Origin: Eimeria necatrix
Taxonomy: Eukaryota > Apicomplexa > Conoidasida > Eucoccidiorida > Eimeriidae
DNA: 12,500 bases
NCBI RefSeq assembly: GCF_000499385.1
Contig: NW_013654687.1
Span: forward strand, 1 to 12,500
Direction of reading: 5' to 3'
This document shows, piece after piece, positions 1-10,932 of the stretch. Positions within the stretch are counted from its first letter, which is position 1, and each line of letters starts with the position of its first letter. The notes beneath the pieces were generated by a model, which worked only from the letters and a program-made list of their open reading frames with translations, had not been told where the DNA came from and did no database searches. Made by a program: the position numbers and the translations under genes.

Positions 1-61
<61 letters not shown>

Positions 62-192
62 CCGTGTGTGTGGTGCTGCTGCTGCGCGCTTTTGGCCGCA
101 GCTGCTGCGGCTGGCGGTGGTGGTACTGCTGCTCTTGCTGCGGCGGCTGTTGCCGCTGCACTCATGCCGCTGCTGCTGCTGCTGCACTCACA

Positions 193-242
<50 letters not shown>

Positions 243-244
243 AG
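1..244. repeat. CTG trinucleotide tract with interruptions
   Basis: An almost pure CTG run fills about positions 1-60. Interrupted CTG runs follow at about 72-87, 168-183 and 193-242, ending in CTAG just before recognisable adenylosuccinate lyase sequence. On the + strand it reads as Leu, Cys or Ala runs depending on frame. The Ala frame is continuous with the lyase exon, so the tract could code for an inserted poly-Ala run. The final CTAG could equally be a splice acceptor at 243-244. I favour non-coding or intron, because the matching place in PurB is a conserved helix with no such run. Confidence 0.9.
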
Positions 245-2869
<2,625 letters not shown>

Positions 2870-3581
2870 CTAGCCAACTGCTAGCTAGCTAGGAGCTGGC
2901 AAGCCAACAGCTAGCTAGCCAACAGCTAGCTAGCTAACTGCTGGCTAGGGGCTGGCAAGCCAACAGCTAGCTAGCCAACAGCTAGCTAGCCAACAGCTAG
3001 CTAGCTAGTAGCTAGCAAGCCAGTAACTGGCTAGCCAACAGCTAGCTAGCAGATTTCTAGCTGGCCAACTGCTGGCTAGACAACAGCTATCTAGGCAACA
3101 GCTGGCTGGCTAGTATCTAGCTAGCTATTAGCTAGCTAGCTAGTAGCTAGCTAGCTAGCAACCAGCTAGCCAGCCAGTACCTGGCTAGCCAACAGTGAGC
3201 TAATCAGCAGCTAGCTAGCCAGCAGCTAGCTAACCAGCAGCTAGCTAACCAGCAGCTAGCTAGCCAGCAGCAGCTGGCTGCTGGCTAGCTAGCCAGCAGC
3301 TAGCTGGGGGACCCGTTTTGTCCCTTCAGGTGTTTGTACACCTGAAATGTTTGATATTCAACCCAAAGTTAGGTCTTGCTTGGAGCCCAGGCCCCAGGAA
3401 AGCTGGAAACGCTGTTTTAGGGTTTAGGGTTTGTGGTTTGGGGCCTAGGGTTTAGGCTTTGGGGCTGAAGGCTAGGGTTTAGGGTTTCGGAGGGCTCCGC
3501 AGCGCTGCAGCGAGTTTCTGCGCCCGCGGCGCGGGCTGAAGGCGCAGCGCGCATCAGGGCCTAGGGTTTAGGGTTTAGGGT
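2870..3581. other. Convergent intergenic region between lyase and oxidoreductase
   Basis: It holds the CTAGC minisatellite (to 3305), then about 110 bases of unique sequence (3306-3416), then three short TTTAGGG-type blocks (about 3417-3432, 3475-3488 and 3560-3599). The unique part carries a near-perfect 22-base inverted repeat at 3325-3346 (TTCAGGTGT / ACACCTGAA arms). It must contain both 3' UTRs. I see no gene and no clear polyadenylation signal. Confidence 0.7.
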
Positions 3582-4728
3582 TTAGGGTTTAGGGTTTAGA
3601 GAGGCGAGTTGGGGGTCCATGAGAATCAAAACTTTGCCAAAGTTGCTGTTGCTCTGCATGCGCTTGTGGGCCTCTTCAGCAGCTTCGGGGGAAAACTCCG
3701 CGTCTATTATTACCTGAAAATAAAAAGAATTAAAGTCAGGATTGCCCCAGCTAGCCAACAGCTAGCTAGCTAGCGGCTAGCTAGCCACTAGCTAGCTAGC
3801 TGTTGGCTAGCCAATAGCTAGCTAGCCAACGGCTGGCTAGCCAACAGCTAGCTAGCTAGCGGCTAGCTAGCCAGTAGCTAGCTAGCTACTGGCTAGCCAA
3901 TAGCTAGGTAGCCAACGGCTGGCTAGCCAACAGCTAGCTAGCCAGCAGCTAACTGGCCAACAGCTGGCTAGCCAACAGCTAACTAAGCAGTAGCTAGCTA
4001 GCCAACAACTAGCTAGCTGGGGTCTGGCTAGCCAACAGCTAGCTGGCTAGCGACTAACTACTGGGCAGCTAGCTAAGCGGCGACTAGCTAGCTAGCTAGC
4101 CAGGCAGCTAGCCAACAAGCCAGCAGCCAGCTAGCCAACTAGCTAGCTGGCTAGCTAGCCAGCAGTTAGCTAGCTAGCTAGCTAGCTGACCTTGAGTTTG
4201 TTCTGCTGGAAGAGAGGAACAACTTCTGTTTTGAATCTGCTGACAAGAGAAGATAAATAAAGAGAAGAGCGGCTCCTCAAAGTGCTGCTGAGAAGCCGCA
4301 GCCGCTGCTGCAGCAAAACCCCAAAAGAGAGGTTTGCGCGGTGGCCCCCCATGCAGCCATACAACACCCACCTGCAAACAAAACCCTAAACCCTAAACCC
4401 TAAACCCTAAACCCTAGAGCCTGGGGAGGCGCCCGGGGCAGCACGGAGCGGCGGGGGAAAAGAATTGCTGAAGGGGAGGCGTGAGGCGCCCTGCGAGGGT
4501 TTAGGGTTTAGGGTTTAGGGTTTAGGGTTTAGGGTTTGGCGCACGTTCCATCCGTCTTCAGGCTTTTGAGGGTTTGGTTTACAAAAGAAGCTCCGACGCA
4601 GTCCAGCACTATATCTACTCCCCTGCAGTCCAATTAAAGAATTATTTATTTATTATTAATTTATTTATTTATGTATTTATTTATTTATTTATTTGTTGTT
4701 TATTTATTATTTATTTATTTATTATTTG

Positions 4729-4767
<39 letters not shown>

Positions 4768-7198
4768 TTATTCTCCTTTTGAACGAGCTGCGTTCTGTGT
4801 CTCAAAGAGTGCACGAAACCCTAAACCCTAAACCCTAAACCCTAAACCCTTGCCGGCCGGAGGCAGCTAGCTGCCTTTCCAAGCTAGGGTTAAGGGTTTA
4901 GGTTCTGCGCTAGGGTTTAGGGTTTAGGGTTTAGGGTTTACTGGCCGCCCGTTGCTTTGAGCACTTCGTCTCCAAGAGAATCTCCCAACTCTTTGTAGTT
5001 CAGACAGACCGCCGCACCTGAGGCAAACCCTAAACCCTAAACCCTAAACCGTAAACCCTAAACCCTAAACCCCAAAACCTAAACCCTAAACCCTAACGGC
5101 ATGCTTCAAGAGAGGGCAGCCCGGAGCACAGGCAGCCGCAAGTCTGCATCCAGTGGGCAGCCCCAAGCATTGCAGACGCAAACCCTAAACCCTAAACCCT
5201 AAACCCTAAACCCTAAACCCTAAACCCTAAACCCTGATCTGACCGAGTTCCTTCACCCTCTGCAGCTTCTCGTTTGAACCCGCAACAGCAATGACAGAAA
5301 CTGAGGGAATGAAAACCCTAAAGAGCTGCAGCAGCGCCACGCCAACCCCTGCGAGGCCTCAGCACACAGGCGCAGCAGCTAGGGTTTAGGGTTTAGGGTT
5401 TAGGGTTTACGGTTTAGAGGCCCCCTTACGGTGCAGGGTTTAGGGTTTAGGGTTTAGGGTTTAGGGTTTACCTGAGCCAGCTGCGTACACAAGGGCGTGC
5501 TTTATGCCGGAGGGTTTGCCCCCGTTCGCCTTGAAGTCCGAGAGCCCTGAGGCCGCAGGCCGAACCCTAAACCCTAAACCCTAAACCCTAAACCCTAAAC
5601 CCTAAGCACTAAACCCTAAACCCTAGCTCAAACACTTACTTGCGACTTCTTCAAGCAGCTGATATGCAGTTATCCAGTTCTCCGGGATGCAGGCGGCCTA
5701 AAGGCAGCAGAAAACCCGCATCTAGGGTTTAGGGTTTAGGGTTTAGGGTTTAGGGTTTACAAGCTGCTAGTGTTTATCGACTGTTTGCACGGAGTCGAAA
5801 CAGAGGTTTGTGAGGTTTCCCAACAAAACACCCAAGTCCTTAAACCCAAACCCTAAACCCCAAACCCTAAACCCTAAACCCTAAACCCTAAACCCTTGCC
5901 TCTTTAATAGTGAGATTTGAGGGTATTGGAAAGCAAAGGGCTGGGTCAGCAGCCACGTACTCCGCGTAGCCGCCCCCTGAAAGCGCACCACAGGGTTTAG
6001 GGTTTAGGGTTTAGGGTTTAGGGTTTAGGGATAGGCAACTTCACAAGACAGCAACACACAAGCTCTGTAGGGGCCCCCCGAGCCTCTAGCAAACAAGGGC
6101 CCCCAAGGGGTACCAAGGGGCCCCCAAGCAGGGGCCCCCAATCAGGGGGCCCCCAGCAGGGGGCCCCCAAGCAGGGGGCCCCCAAGCAGGGGGCCCCACC
6201 AGCCTTGGGGGCCCCCTATATGGGGGCCCCCCATTTGGGGGTTGGGGGCCCCTATGGGGGCCCCTGGTCAAGGCCCCCCAATGGGGGCCCCCAATGGGGG
6301 GCCCCTAAACCCTAAACCCTAAACCCAATGGGGCCCCCCAACTGGAACCCCTGGTTGGGGGCCCCCAATGGAAGGCCCGCAAGGGGGCCGGGGGCCCCAA
6401 GGGGGGCCCCCAAGGGGGGCCCCCAAGGGGGGCCCCCAAGAAGGACCCCCAATGGAGACCCCCAAGGGGGGCCCCCAAGGGGGGCCTCCAAATGGAAACG
6501 CCCCAAGGGGCCCACAAGGAGGGCCCCCAAGGGGGGCCCCCAAGGGGGGCCCCCAAGGGGGGCCCCCAAGGGGGGCCCCCAAGGGGGGCCCCCAAGGGGG
6601 GCCCCCAAGGGGTGCTCACCAGGTAAGAGACAGGCGACTGGAGTACCCTCTTTGTAGAGGGTGCTGGAGACGACGATCCCAGCAGCCTCGGGGCCCAGGA
6701 TGTCGGTGGTTCCGGGGGGTGGGGGGTATTTGCCTAATTCGCAAACCCTAAACCCTAAACCCTAAACCCTAAACCCTAGACCCTAAACCCTAAACCCTAA
6801 AGCCTTTGTGCTGAACTGTGGGAAGCTCTCAAGGGAACGCGCAGTGAGGGCCCTGCAGCTTTGGAGGAATCCAAGCAACCTGGACAAGTCTGTGCTAAGG
6901 GTTTAGGGTTTAGGGTTTAGGGTTTACCTGCTTTCTGCAAGAGGTCCATGCGATTAACCCCTGCAGCTCCTACTCGGACTAGCATTTCGTTTGGCTTTAA
7001 CTTCGGGAGAGGGCACTCAGACAGGTACAGATAGGGGGCCCCCTGGGGGCCCCCATGGGGGCCTTTGGGGGCCCCCCCGGGGCCCCCAGGGGGGCCCCCA
7101 GGGCCCTCGGGGGGGCCCCCAAAGCTGCTTCCTTTCGGCAAACTGGGGGGCCCCACGAGGATGGCGCGCATGCGCTGCGCAGCAGCGAGTGGCTTCAT
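3582..7198 (-). CDS. Zinc-independent quinone oxidoreductase, TP53I3/PIG3-like (medium-chain dehydrogenase family), ten exons
   Basis: Members of this group reduce quinones with NADPH in the cytosol. In transcript order the exons are 7198-6928, 6733-6620, 5976-5900, 5697-5640, 5546-5472, 5348-5244, 5017-4942, 4622-4545, 4371-4191 and 3713-3582. Phases agree at all nine junctions and give 388 residues; human PIG3, as recalled, is about 332. Landmarks in order: MLVRVGAAGVNRMDLLQKAG, PPPPGTTDILGPEAAG, LLPGGGYAEYV, ACIPENWITAYQLL, the nucleotide-binding loop AAGSGVG (195-201), AVAGSNEKLQRVKELG, GVDIVLDCVGAS, WVLYGCMGG, and EEAHKRMQSNSNFGKVL near the end. No zinc-ligand set is seen. Exon 1 holds an in-frame Gly/Pro insertion of about 35 residues made of the GGGGCCCCC minisatellite. 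The start at 7198 has an AAAA-ATG context; an internal Met nine codons later aligns better with the family start. Intron 3 seems to use a GC donor. The stop TAA lies in a telomere-like block. Confidence 0.94.
3747..4188. repeat. CTAGC-rich minisatellite in oxidoreductase intron 9
   Basis: The same AGCTAGCTAGCCAACAG family as at 2833-3305. It fills almost the whole intron between exons 9 and 10 and runs right up to the GT donor at 4190-4189, so exon 9 ends directly against the repeat. Confidence 0.93.
4636..4770. repeat. TTTA tetranucleotide tract in oxidoreductase intron 7
   Basis: A long run of TTTA units with a few ATTTGTT interruptions. In transcript orientation it is a TAAA run upstream of the TTGGACTGCAG acceptor of exon 8. 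The + strand open frame across it (Phe/Ile/Tyr/Leu-rich) is a repeat artefact. Confidence 0.9.
6074..6302. repeat. GGGGGCCCCC minisatellite, first array, oxidoreductase intron 2
   Basis: Copies of GGGGGCCCCC separated by short spacers such as AAGCA, AATCA and AATG. Each unit is a perfect inverted repeat and could form strong hairpins in DNA or RNA. Gly/Pro/Trp-rich open frames over it on both strands are artefacts. Confidence 0.93.
6345..6612. repeat. GGGGGCCCCC minisatellite, second array, oxidoreductase intron 2
   Basis: A more regular array than the first, with a unit close to 13 bases (AAGGGGGGCCCCC). A 13-base unit shifts frame at each copy, so all frames on both strands give similar Gly/Pro-rich peptides. 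It ends eight bases before the end of exon 2, close to the donor GTGAGC at 6619. Confidence 0.93.
7034..7121 (-). repeat. GGGGCCCCC minisatellite inside oxidoreductase exon 1
   Basis: The same repeat family as in intron 2, here read in frame to give a Gly/Pro-rich insertion between the start MRAILV and the conserved YLYLSECPLPKL strand. A cryptic intron (for example GTGGGG to CCCAG) cannot be excluded. Confidence 0.85.
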
Positions 7199-7204
7199 TT
7201 TTGG

Positions 7205-7218
7205 GGTGTACGTACACC
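7205..7218. promoter_or_regulatory. Palindrome GGTGTACGTACACC next to oxidoreductase start
   Basis: A perfect 14-base inverted repeat whose end is seven bases upstream of the oxidoreductase ATG on the minus strand, so it would lie in its 5' UTR or core promoter. A second perfect copy is at 7386-7399. Related copies lie at 7666-7679, 3329-3342, 11159-11170 and 1152-1165. A protein-binding role is inference only. Confidence 0.5.
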
Positions 7219-7312
7219 TGAGTTGGCGAGCGAAGTAAGTGTGCGATTCCGCGCCAAATGTGCATTTAGTTTTGAATTAATTTGATTTTAAAACACCTTT
7301 TTCGTGTTTTAA

Positions 7313-7840
7313 ATGCAGCTTTCCACCTCCGAGGCTTCAAATGGACTTGTGTGCGTCGGCGCTGGTCAGTCGCCGCTCGCAGGTAGGTGTACGTACACCC
7401 CAACCTTCCGTATCCTTCTTTCCGTTCTTTTCGCGAAAAAACGAAAATTAAAACAACAAATAACTGAAATAAAACAAAAAACATAAAAAGAGCCACGGGG
7501 GCCCCTCCAAACCCTCTGGGGGCCCCCTGGAGGGCCCCCGGTGGGGCCCCCAGGGGGCCCCCCTGGGCTCTGGTGGACCATTGGTGCAAACCCAATTCCA
7601 CAAAAACAGATCTGAGTTTTAAACTTTTAAAAAGAACTTAAATATTAGTTTTGACGCGAGTTTGTGGTGTATGTACACCTGAGAAGAGCGCAAGGGGGGG
7701 GTTGCAAACCCTAAAAAAGGGTTTAGGGTTTCCTGCTTTCAGGGCTTCAGTTCTTGCTTTACTTTTTGGGCCTTTGCCCGGAGGCCGCTGCGCTGCTGCA
7801 TCTTTTTGTTTTTTGGAGGCAGCAGAATCGCAAGAACTGA
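7313..7840 (+). CDS. Possible small two-exon gene, 55-residue hydrophobic product (weak)
   Basis: An ATG at 7313 opens a 70-base segment ending at CAG|GTAGGT (donor at 7383). The next strong acceptor, CCTGCTTTCAG|G at 7742, is in compatible phase and leads to an open frame that stops at TGA 7838-7840. The joined product has a 23-residue start (MQLSTSEASNGLVCVGAG...) and then a hydrophobic stretch around LQFLLYFLGLCPEAAALLHL that could span a membrane, ending in a basic tail. I recognise no family. The same DNA on the minus strand reads as a Lys-rich peptide (7850 down to about 7732), which is an alternative. The first exon could also belong to a longer 5' end of the PPPDE gene. Confidence 0.2.
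7496..7566. repeat. GGGGGCCCCC cluster in the divergent intergenic region
   Basis: Five to six copies of the same G/C-rich inverted-repeat unit found in the oxidoreductase gene, here outside any supported exon. Confidence 0.85.
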
Positions 7841-9674
7841 CGAACGCCAAACCCTAAACCCTAAACCCTAAACCCTAAACCCTTGGCCCCGGTGTTTCCC
7901 GTTGTTGCAACACAGCCTCGGAGGGATTCCAGCCGCAGCAAAACCCTAAACCCCAAACCCTAAACGCAAACCCTAGCAACAGCGGTTCCTCCAGACATGT
8001 GCCGACTACTGTCTTCTGCAGAGACATAGGCCTTTGAGCCTAGGGTTTAGGGTTTAGGGTTTAGGGTTTAGGGTTTAGGGTTTACCAAAATGATCAAGGG
8101 GGGGGCCTTAGTGACTCTCCGCGTATTCGATTTGTCCCGAGGGAAGGCGGAGCTTCTTGGGCCCCTCTTTTTGGACGACCCCAAGAAGGGGATTTGGTGC
8201 AAACCCTAAACCCTAAACCCTAAACCCTAAACCCTAAACCCTCAACGTCCAGCGCCGACGCTTGTCCTTGCTAGTAGCGCTGCACTAGAGGCCTGCATTG
8301 TTGGAGAGGCTTCGGCCCAGGGCTTAACGGTTCAGGGACTGGGGCCTAGGGCTTAGGGCTTAGGGTTTAGGGTTTAGGGTTTAGGGTTTAGGGTTTAGGG
8401 TTTGTGTGGCTGTCAGGCACACGAATGTCTGCGTGTTTTCAAAAGAGTATTTTTATATGTCAACAATTTGCGTTTGCCCAAAGGGCTGCGGCTGGCCAGG
8501 GGAGGAGCTTCTCAAGGACGAACTCGCGTAACCCTAAACCCTAAACCCTAAACCCTAAACCCTAAACCCTAAACCCTGCACGGCTTCTTGCGCTTGTCCG
8601 TGCTCGAGATCTGGGGGCCACGTGGGCTTGAGGGTTTAGGGTTTAGGGTTAAGGGTCTGCGTGTCAGGCGTGTGGCTTCGCCTACATAAGCAGCTTCTAG
8701 GGTTTAGGGTTTAGGGTTTAGGGTTTAGGGTTTAGGGCGCAGCGTGTTTTTTGGGATCTGCAGAATGGGAAGAACGCAGATAACTGAGGAAGAGCTTGAA
8801 GCCTTTCTCTACCTGCAGCGCACATCCTTTACCCCCGTAAACCCTAAACCCTAAACCCTAAACCCTAAACACTAAACCCTAAACCCTAAGAGACCCTTTG
8901 CTGATTTTTAGCTGCCGAAGGAACACAACTACAGACGTTGAAGTAAGAGGGTATCGGTATTTTAATTCGAATCTCAGGGCTCGTATTTAGGGTTTAGGGT
9001 TTAGGGTTTGGGGTTTAGGGTTTAGGGTTTAGGGTTTAGGGTTTAGGGTTTGTGTGAGCAGGACCGCTACGACGTGTTTCAGCACAACTGTAACCATTTC
9101 TCTCAGAGCCTTCTCCGATTTCTTGGAGCCAAGCCCTTGCCCACATGTGATTGAGGGTTTAGGGTTTAGGGTTTAGGGTTTAGGGTTTAGGGTTTATTTG
9201 TCGAGTCACTCAAGCCCTGTCTCTCCGTGGCTGCAAAACCCCTTGCCCTCTGGCGTTAAGGGTTTATGCTTTCGTGTGAAGGGTTTGGGGTTTCGTGTCC
9301 GCGGCTCAGGGTTTAGGGTTTAGGGTTTAGGGTTTAGGGTTTAGGGTTTAGGGTTTGTGGTTTGTAGACATCGCCACGCTGCCCGATCGCGTCTTGGAGA
9401 CAGTTTTGGGCCGCATCGTCCGGCCCATAGTCGACGCCTCCGTTAGCCTCCGCAAGCTGGAACTGCGTAAATCCCAAACCCTAAACCCTAAACCCTAAAC
9501 CCTAAACCCTAAACGCGAAGCCCTAGGCCGTAGACCCTAGACCCTAAGTTGTAAACCCTAGAGCTGCAGCTTTCGTCCCTTCTCGAGCCTTCTGCAGCGC
9601 AGCAGCCCCCCAGACTCTGCGCGTAGGTGCCAGGGTTTAGGGTTTAGGGTTTAGGGTTTAGGGTTTAGGGTTTG
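7705..9674. repeat. Telomere-like heptamer blocks around PPPDE introns
   Basis: AAACCCT-oriented blocks lie at about 7846-7882, 8202-8242, 8528-8578, 8837-8889 and 9475-9515. TTTAGGG-oriented blocks lie at about 8039-8085, 8355-8404, 8632-8660, 8697-8738, 8986-9051, 9153-9196, 9307-9356 and 9630-9674. Introns 1, 2, 3 and the possible intron 5 each begin with AAACCCT and end with TTTAGGG, which forms an inverted pair. Intron 4 has TTTAGGG at both ends. Unique stretches between the paired blocks (about 8243-8354, 8579-8631, 8890-8985 and 9197-9306) hold nothing I can identify. Confidence 0.95.
8090..9498 (+). CDS. PPPDE-family (DeSI-1-like) deubiquitinase/desumoylating isopeptidase, five exons
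   Basis: PPPDE proteins are cysteine proteases that remove SUMO or ubiquitin from substrates. Exons are 8090-8196, 8417-8527, 8764-8836, 9062-9146 and 9368-9466, with phases agreeing throughout. The start ATG at 8090 (AAAATG) gives MIKGGALVTLRVFDLSRGKA, matching the family's first strand and YDLS motif. GIWHTNVCV, split across exons 1 and 2, holds the catalytic His37. ITEEELEAFL comes from exon 3. FQHNCNHFSQ in exon 4 holds the nucleophile Cys107. Human DeSI-1 uses His38 and Cys108, so the spacing is the same. Exon 5 gives YIATLPDRVLETVLGRIVRP, the expected C-terminal helix. Reading exon 5 through to TAA at 9496-9498 gives 168 residues, the length recalled for DeSI-1, with a last few residues from a telomere-like block. 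The alternative is a donor at 9467 (GTAAAT) spliced to the exon at 9682. Confidence 0.93.
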
Positions 9675-9681
9675 GACTCAG

Positions 9682-9822
9682 GCCGGAGTGCGGCCTCCTC
9701 TGAACTTGAAGGAGACCTTTTTTTTTATGGGGGGGCCCTTCCTGCTGTCTCCAACTGGGAGGCCCCTGCAAGTAAAGCAGCACTGAAAAGAGCAGCACGG
9801 CGGCAGCAGCAGCTGCGCAAAG

Positions 9823-9891
<69 letters not shown>

Positions 9892-9975
9892 GCGGCAGAC
9901 ACGCAGCAGCAGACCCTGACGTGTTCTTGACGCACGCGCGGCCACAGGCAGCAGCAAGACGGACGCGCAGCAGCT

Positions 9976-10007
<32 letters not shown>

Positions 10008-10070
10008 GGAGGTGGGGACCCACGCGCAGGTGCAGCAGCTGACCGAGCAGCAGCAGCAGCAACAAATCTC

Positions 10071-10103
<33 letters not shown>

Positions 10104-10398
10104 CGGGAAGGCCTGGAGCTCCAACTCTCAACCGGCCTGGCGGACGCGTGGCATGGGCGCGGCGAGGTTATTGCTGCTGCAGCAGAGGGCGCTGCTGCAG
10201 TTGCTGCTGCTATTGCTGCTGCCTCAACAGCAGCAGCAACAGCAGCAACAGCAGCAACAGCAGCAACAGCAGCAACAGCAGCAGGACAAGAACAGACAAC
10301 CCAAACGCTGCCTGGGGTCTCCAGCCTTCCCTACTCCCTTCAGAGGGCTGCTGCTGTGGCTGCGTCTGCTGCTGCAGCAGCTCGCCATGACCGCTCAG

Positions 10399-10443
<45 letters not shown>

Positions 10444-10543
10444 GGCAGCAGCAAGAGAGTCCGCCCAGTCGGCGCCTTCCCCTCAATGAGCAGTTCGAAT
10501 GCCCTTTAAGGCCGCGAGCTGTACGCACACCTCGGCAACAGCA

Positions 10544-10582
<39 letters not shown>

Positions 10583-10613
10583 GCACACCCCACCGCAGCC
10601 GCACAAAGCAGCG

Positions 10614-10646
<33 letters not shown>

Positions 10647-10856
10647 GCGCACAGACATCGCCGCCCGGCCGCCTTTGCCTCCCCGTTACCCAACCCGCAG
10701 CGCAGCAGCAGCAGAATAGCGCGCAGCAATGTCAGCAGCAGCAGCAGCAGCAGCAGCAGCACCAAAAGCAGCAGCAACAGCAGCAGCAACAGCAGCAGCA
10801 GACATGGGTTGCGTTTCTCTGCTCCGGTGGACCCGTTTGGTTCTAGTGAAGTGTGA
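9682..10856 (+). CDS. Ser/Ala/Gln-rich open exon, likely 3' exon of the PPPDE gene or a separate repeat-rich gene
   Basis: A single frame stays open for about 1.18 kb and ends with TGA at 10854-10856. It has no in-frame ATG near its left end. An acceptor at GGACTCAG|GCC (9681) has the phase of the possible donor at 9467. Joining them gives a 549-residue protein: the PPPDE domain and then this tail. It holds AGC-coded Ser runs (for example 9823-9890), GCA-coded Ala runs and CAG-coded Gln runs, as expected of Eimeria homopolymer-run proteins. Between the runs are ordinary-looking segments such as GDLFFYGGALPAVSNWEAPA near the start, NEQFECPLRPRAVRTPR, and HGLRFSAPVDPFGSSEV at the C-terminus. 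No known domain is recognised. Hidden introns inside are possible. Confidence 0.5.
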
Positions 10857-10893
10857 AGTTCCAATTGATTTAGGCTTAGCAGCAGCAGCAAGT

Positions 10894-10932
<39 letters not shown>

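Larger units (their letters stand above)
3417..6927. repeat. Telomere-like heptamer blocks in oxidoreductase introns and 3' end
   Basis: TTTAGGG-oriented blocks (plus strand) lie at about 3417-3432, 3475-3488, 3560-3599, 4497-4537, 4911-4940, 5380-5420, 5436-5470, 5723-5760, 5992-6030 and 6897-6927. AAACCCT-oriented blocks lie at about 4380-4417, 4816-4850, 5024-5097, 5179-5235, 5562-5625, 5842-5896, 6303-6327 and 6743-6802. All but the first three are inside introns. In transcript orientation introns 1, 7 and 8 begin with AAACCCT blocks and end with TTTAGGG blocks. Intron 3 has the reverse order; introns 4, 5 and 6 carry one orientation only. Confidence 0.95.
7199..8089. promoter_or_regulatory. 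Shared upstream region of the divergent oxidoreductase and PPPDE genes
   Basis: This 891-base region must hold the promoters of both neighbours. It has perfect 14-base palindromes GGTGTACGTACACC at 7205-7218 and 7386-7399 and a one-mismatch copy at 7666-7679. There is a GGGGGCCCCC cluster at about 7496-7566 and an AT-rich stretch at 7430-7490. Telomere-like blocks lie at about 7705-7730, 7846-7882, 7940-7973 and 8039-8085. The first palindrome sits seven bases upstream of the oxidoreductase ATG. A weak two-exon small gene candidate (7313-7840) lies inside. Confidence 0.55.

Noticed and set aside
4574..4831. 85-codon frame rich in Phe, Ile, Tyr and Leu, resembling a membrane protein
   Set aside because: It is the translation of the TTTA tract, and its left part is antisense to oxidoreductase exon 8.
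6305..6751. Gly/Pro/Trp-rich open frames on both strands over the GGGGGCCCCC arrays
   Set aside because: A roughly 13-base unit keeps all frames open with similar peptides; the region is intron 2 of the oxidoreductase.
7638..7850. Minus-strand Lys-rich peptide (MAFVSSCDSAASKKQKDAAA...) as a 5' exon of the oxidoreductase
   Set aside because: No GT donor follows (GCAGGAAACC in place of GCAGGTAAACC), and exon 1 already has a suitable start. Kept only as an alternative to the small + strand gene.
9658..10124. Cys- and Ala-run minus-strand frames opposite the Ser-rich exon
   Set aside because: They are antisense readings of CAG runs; the + strand frame has longer and more varied non-repeat segments.
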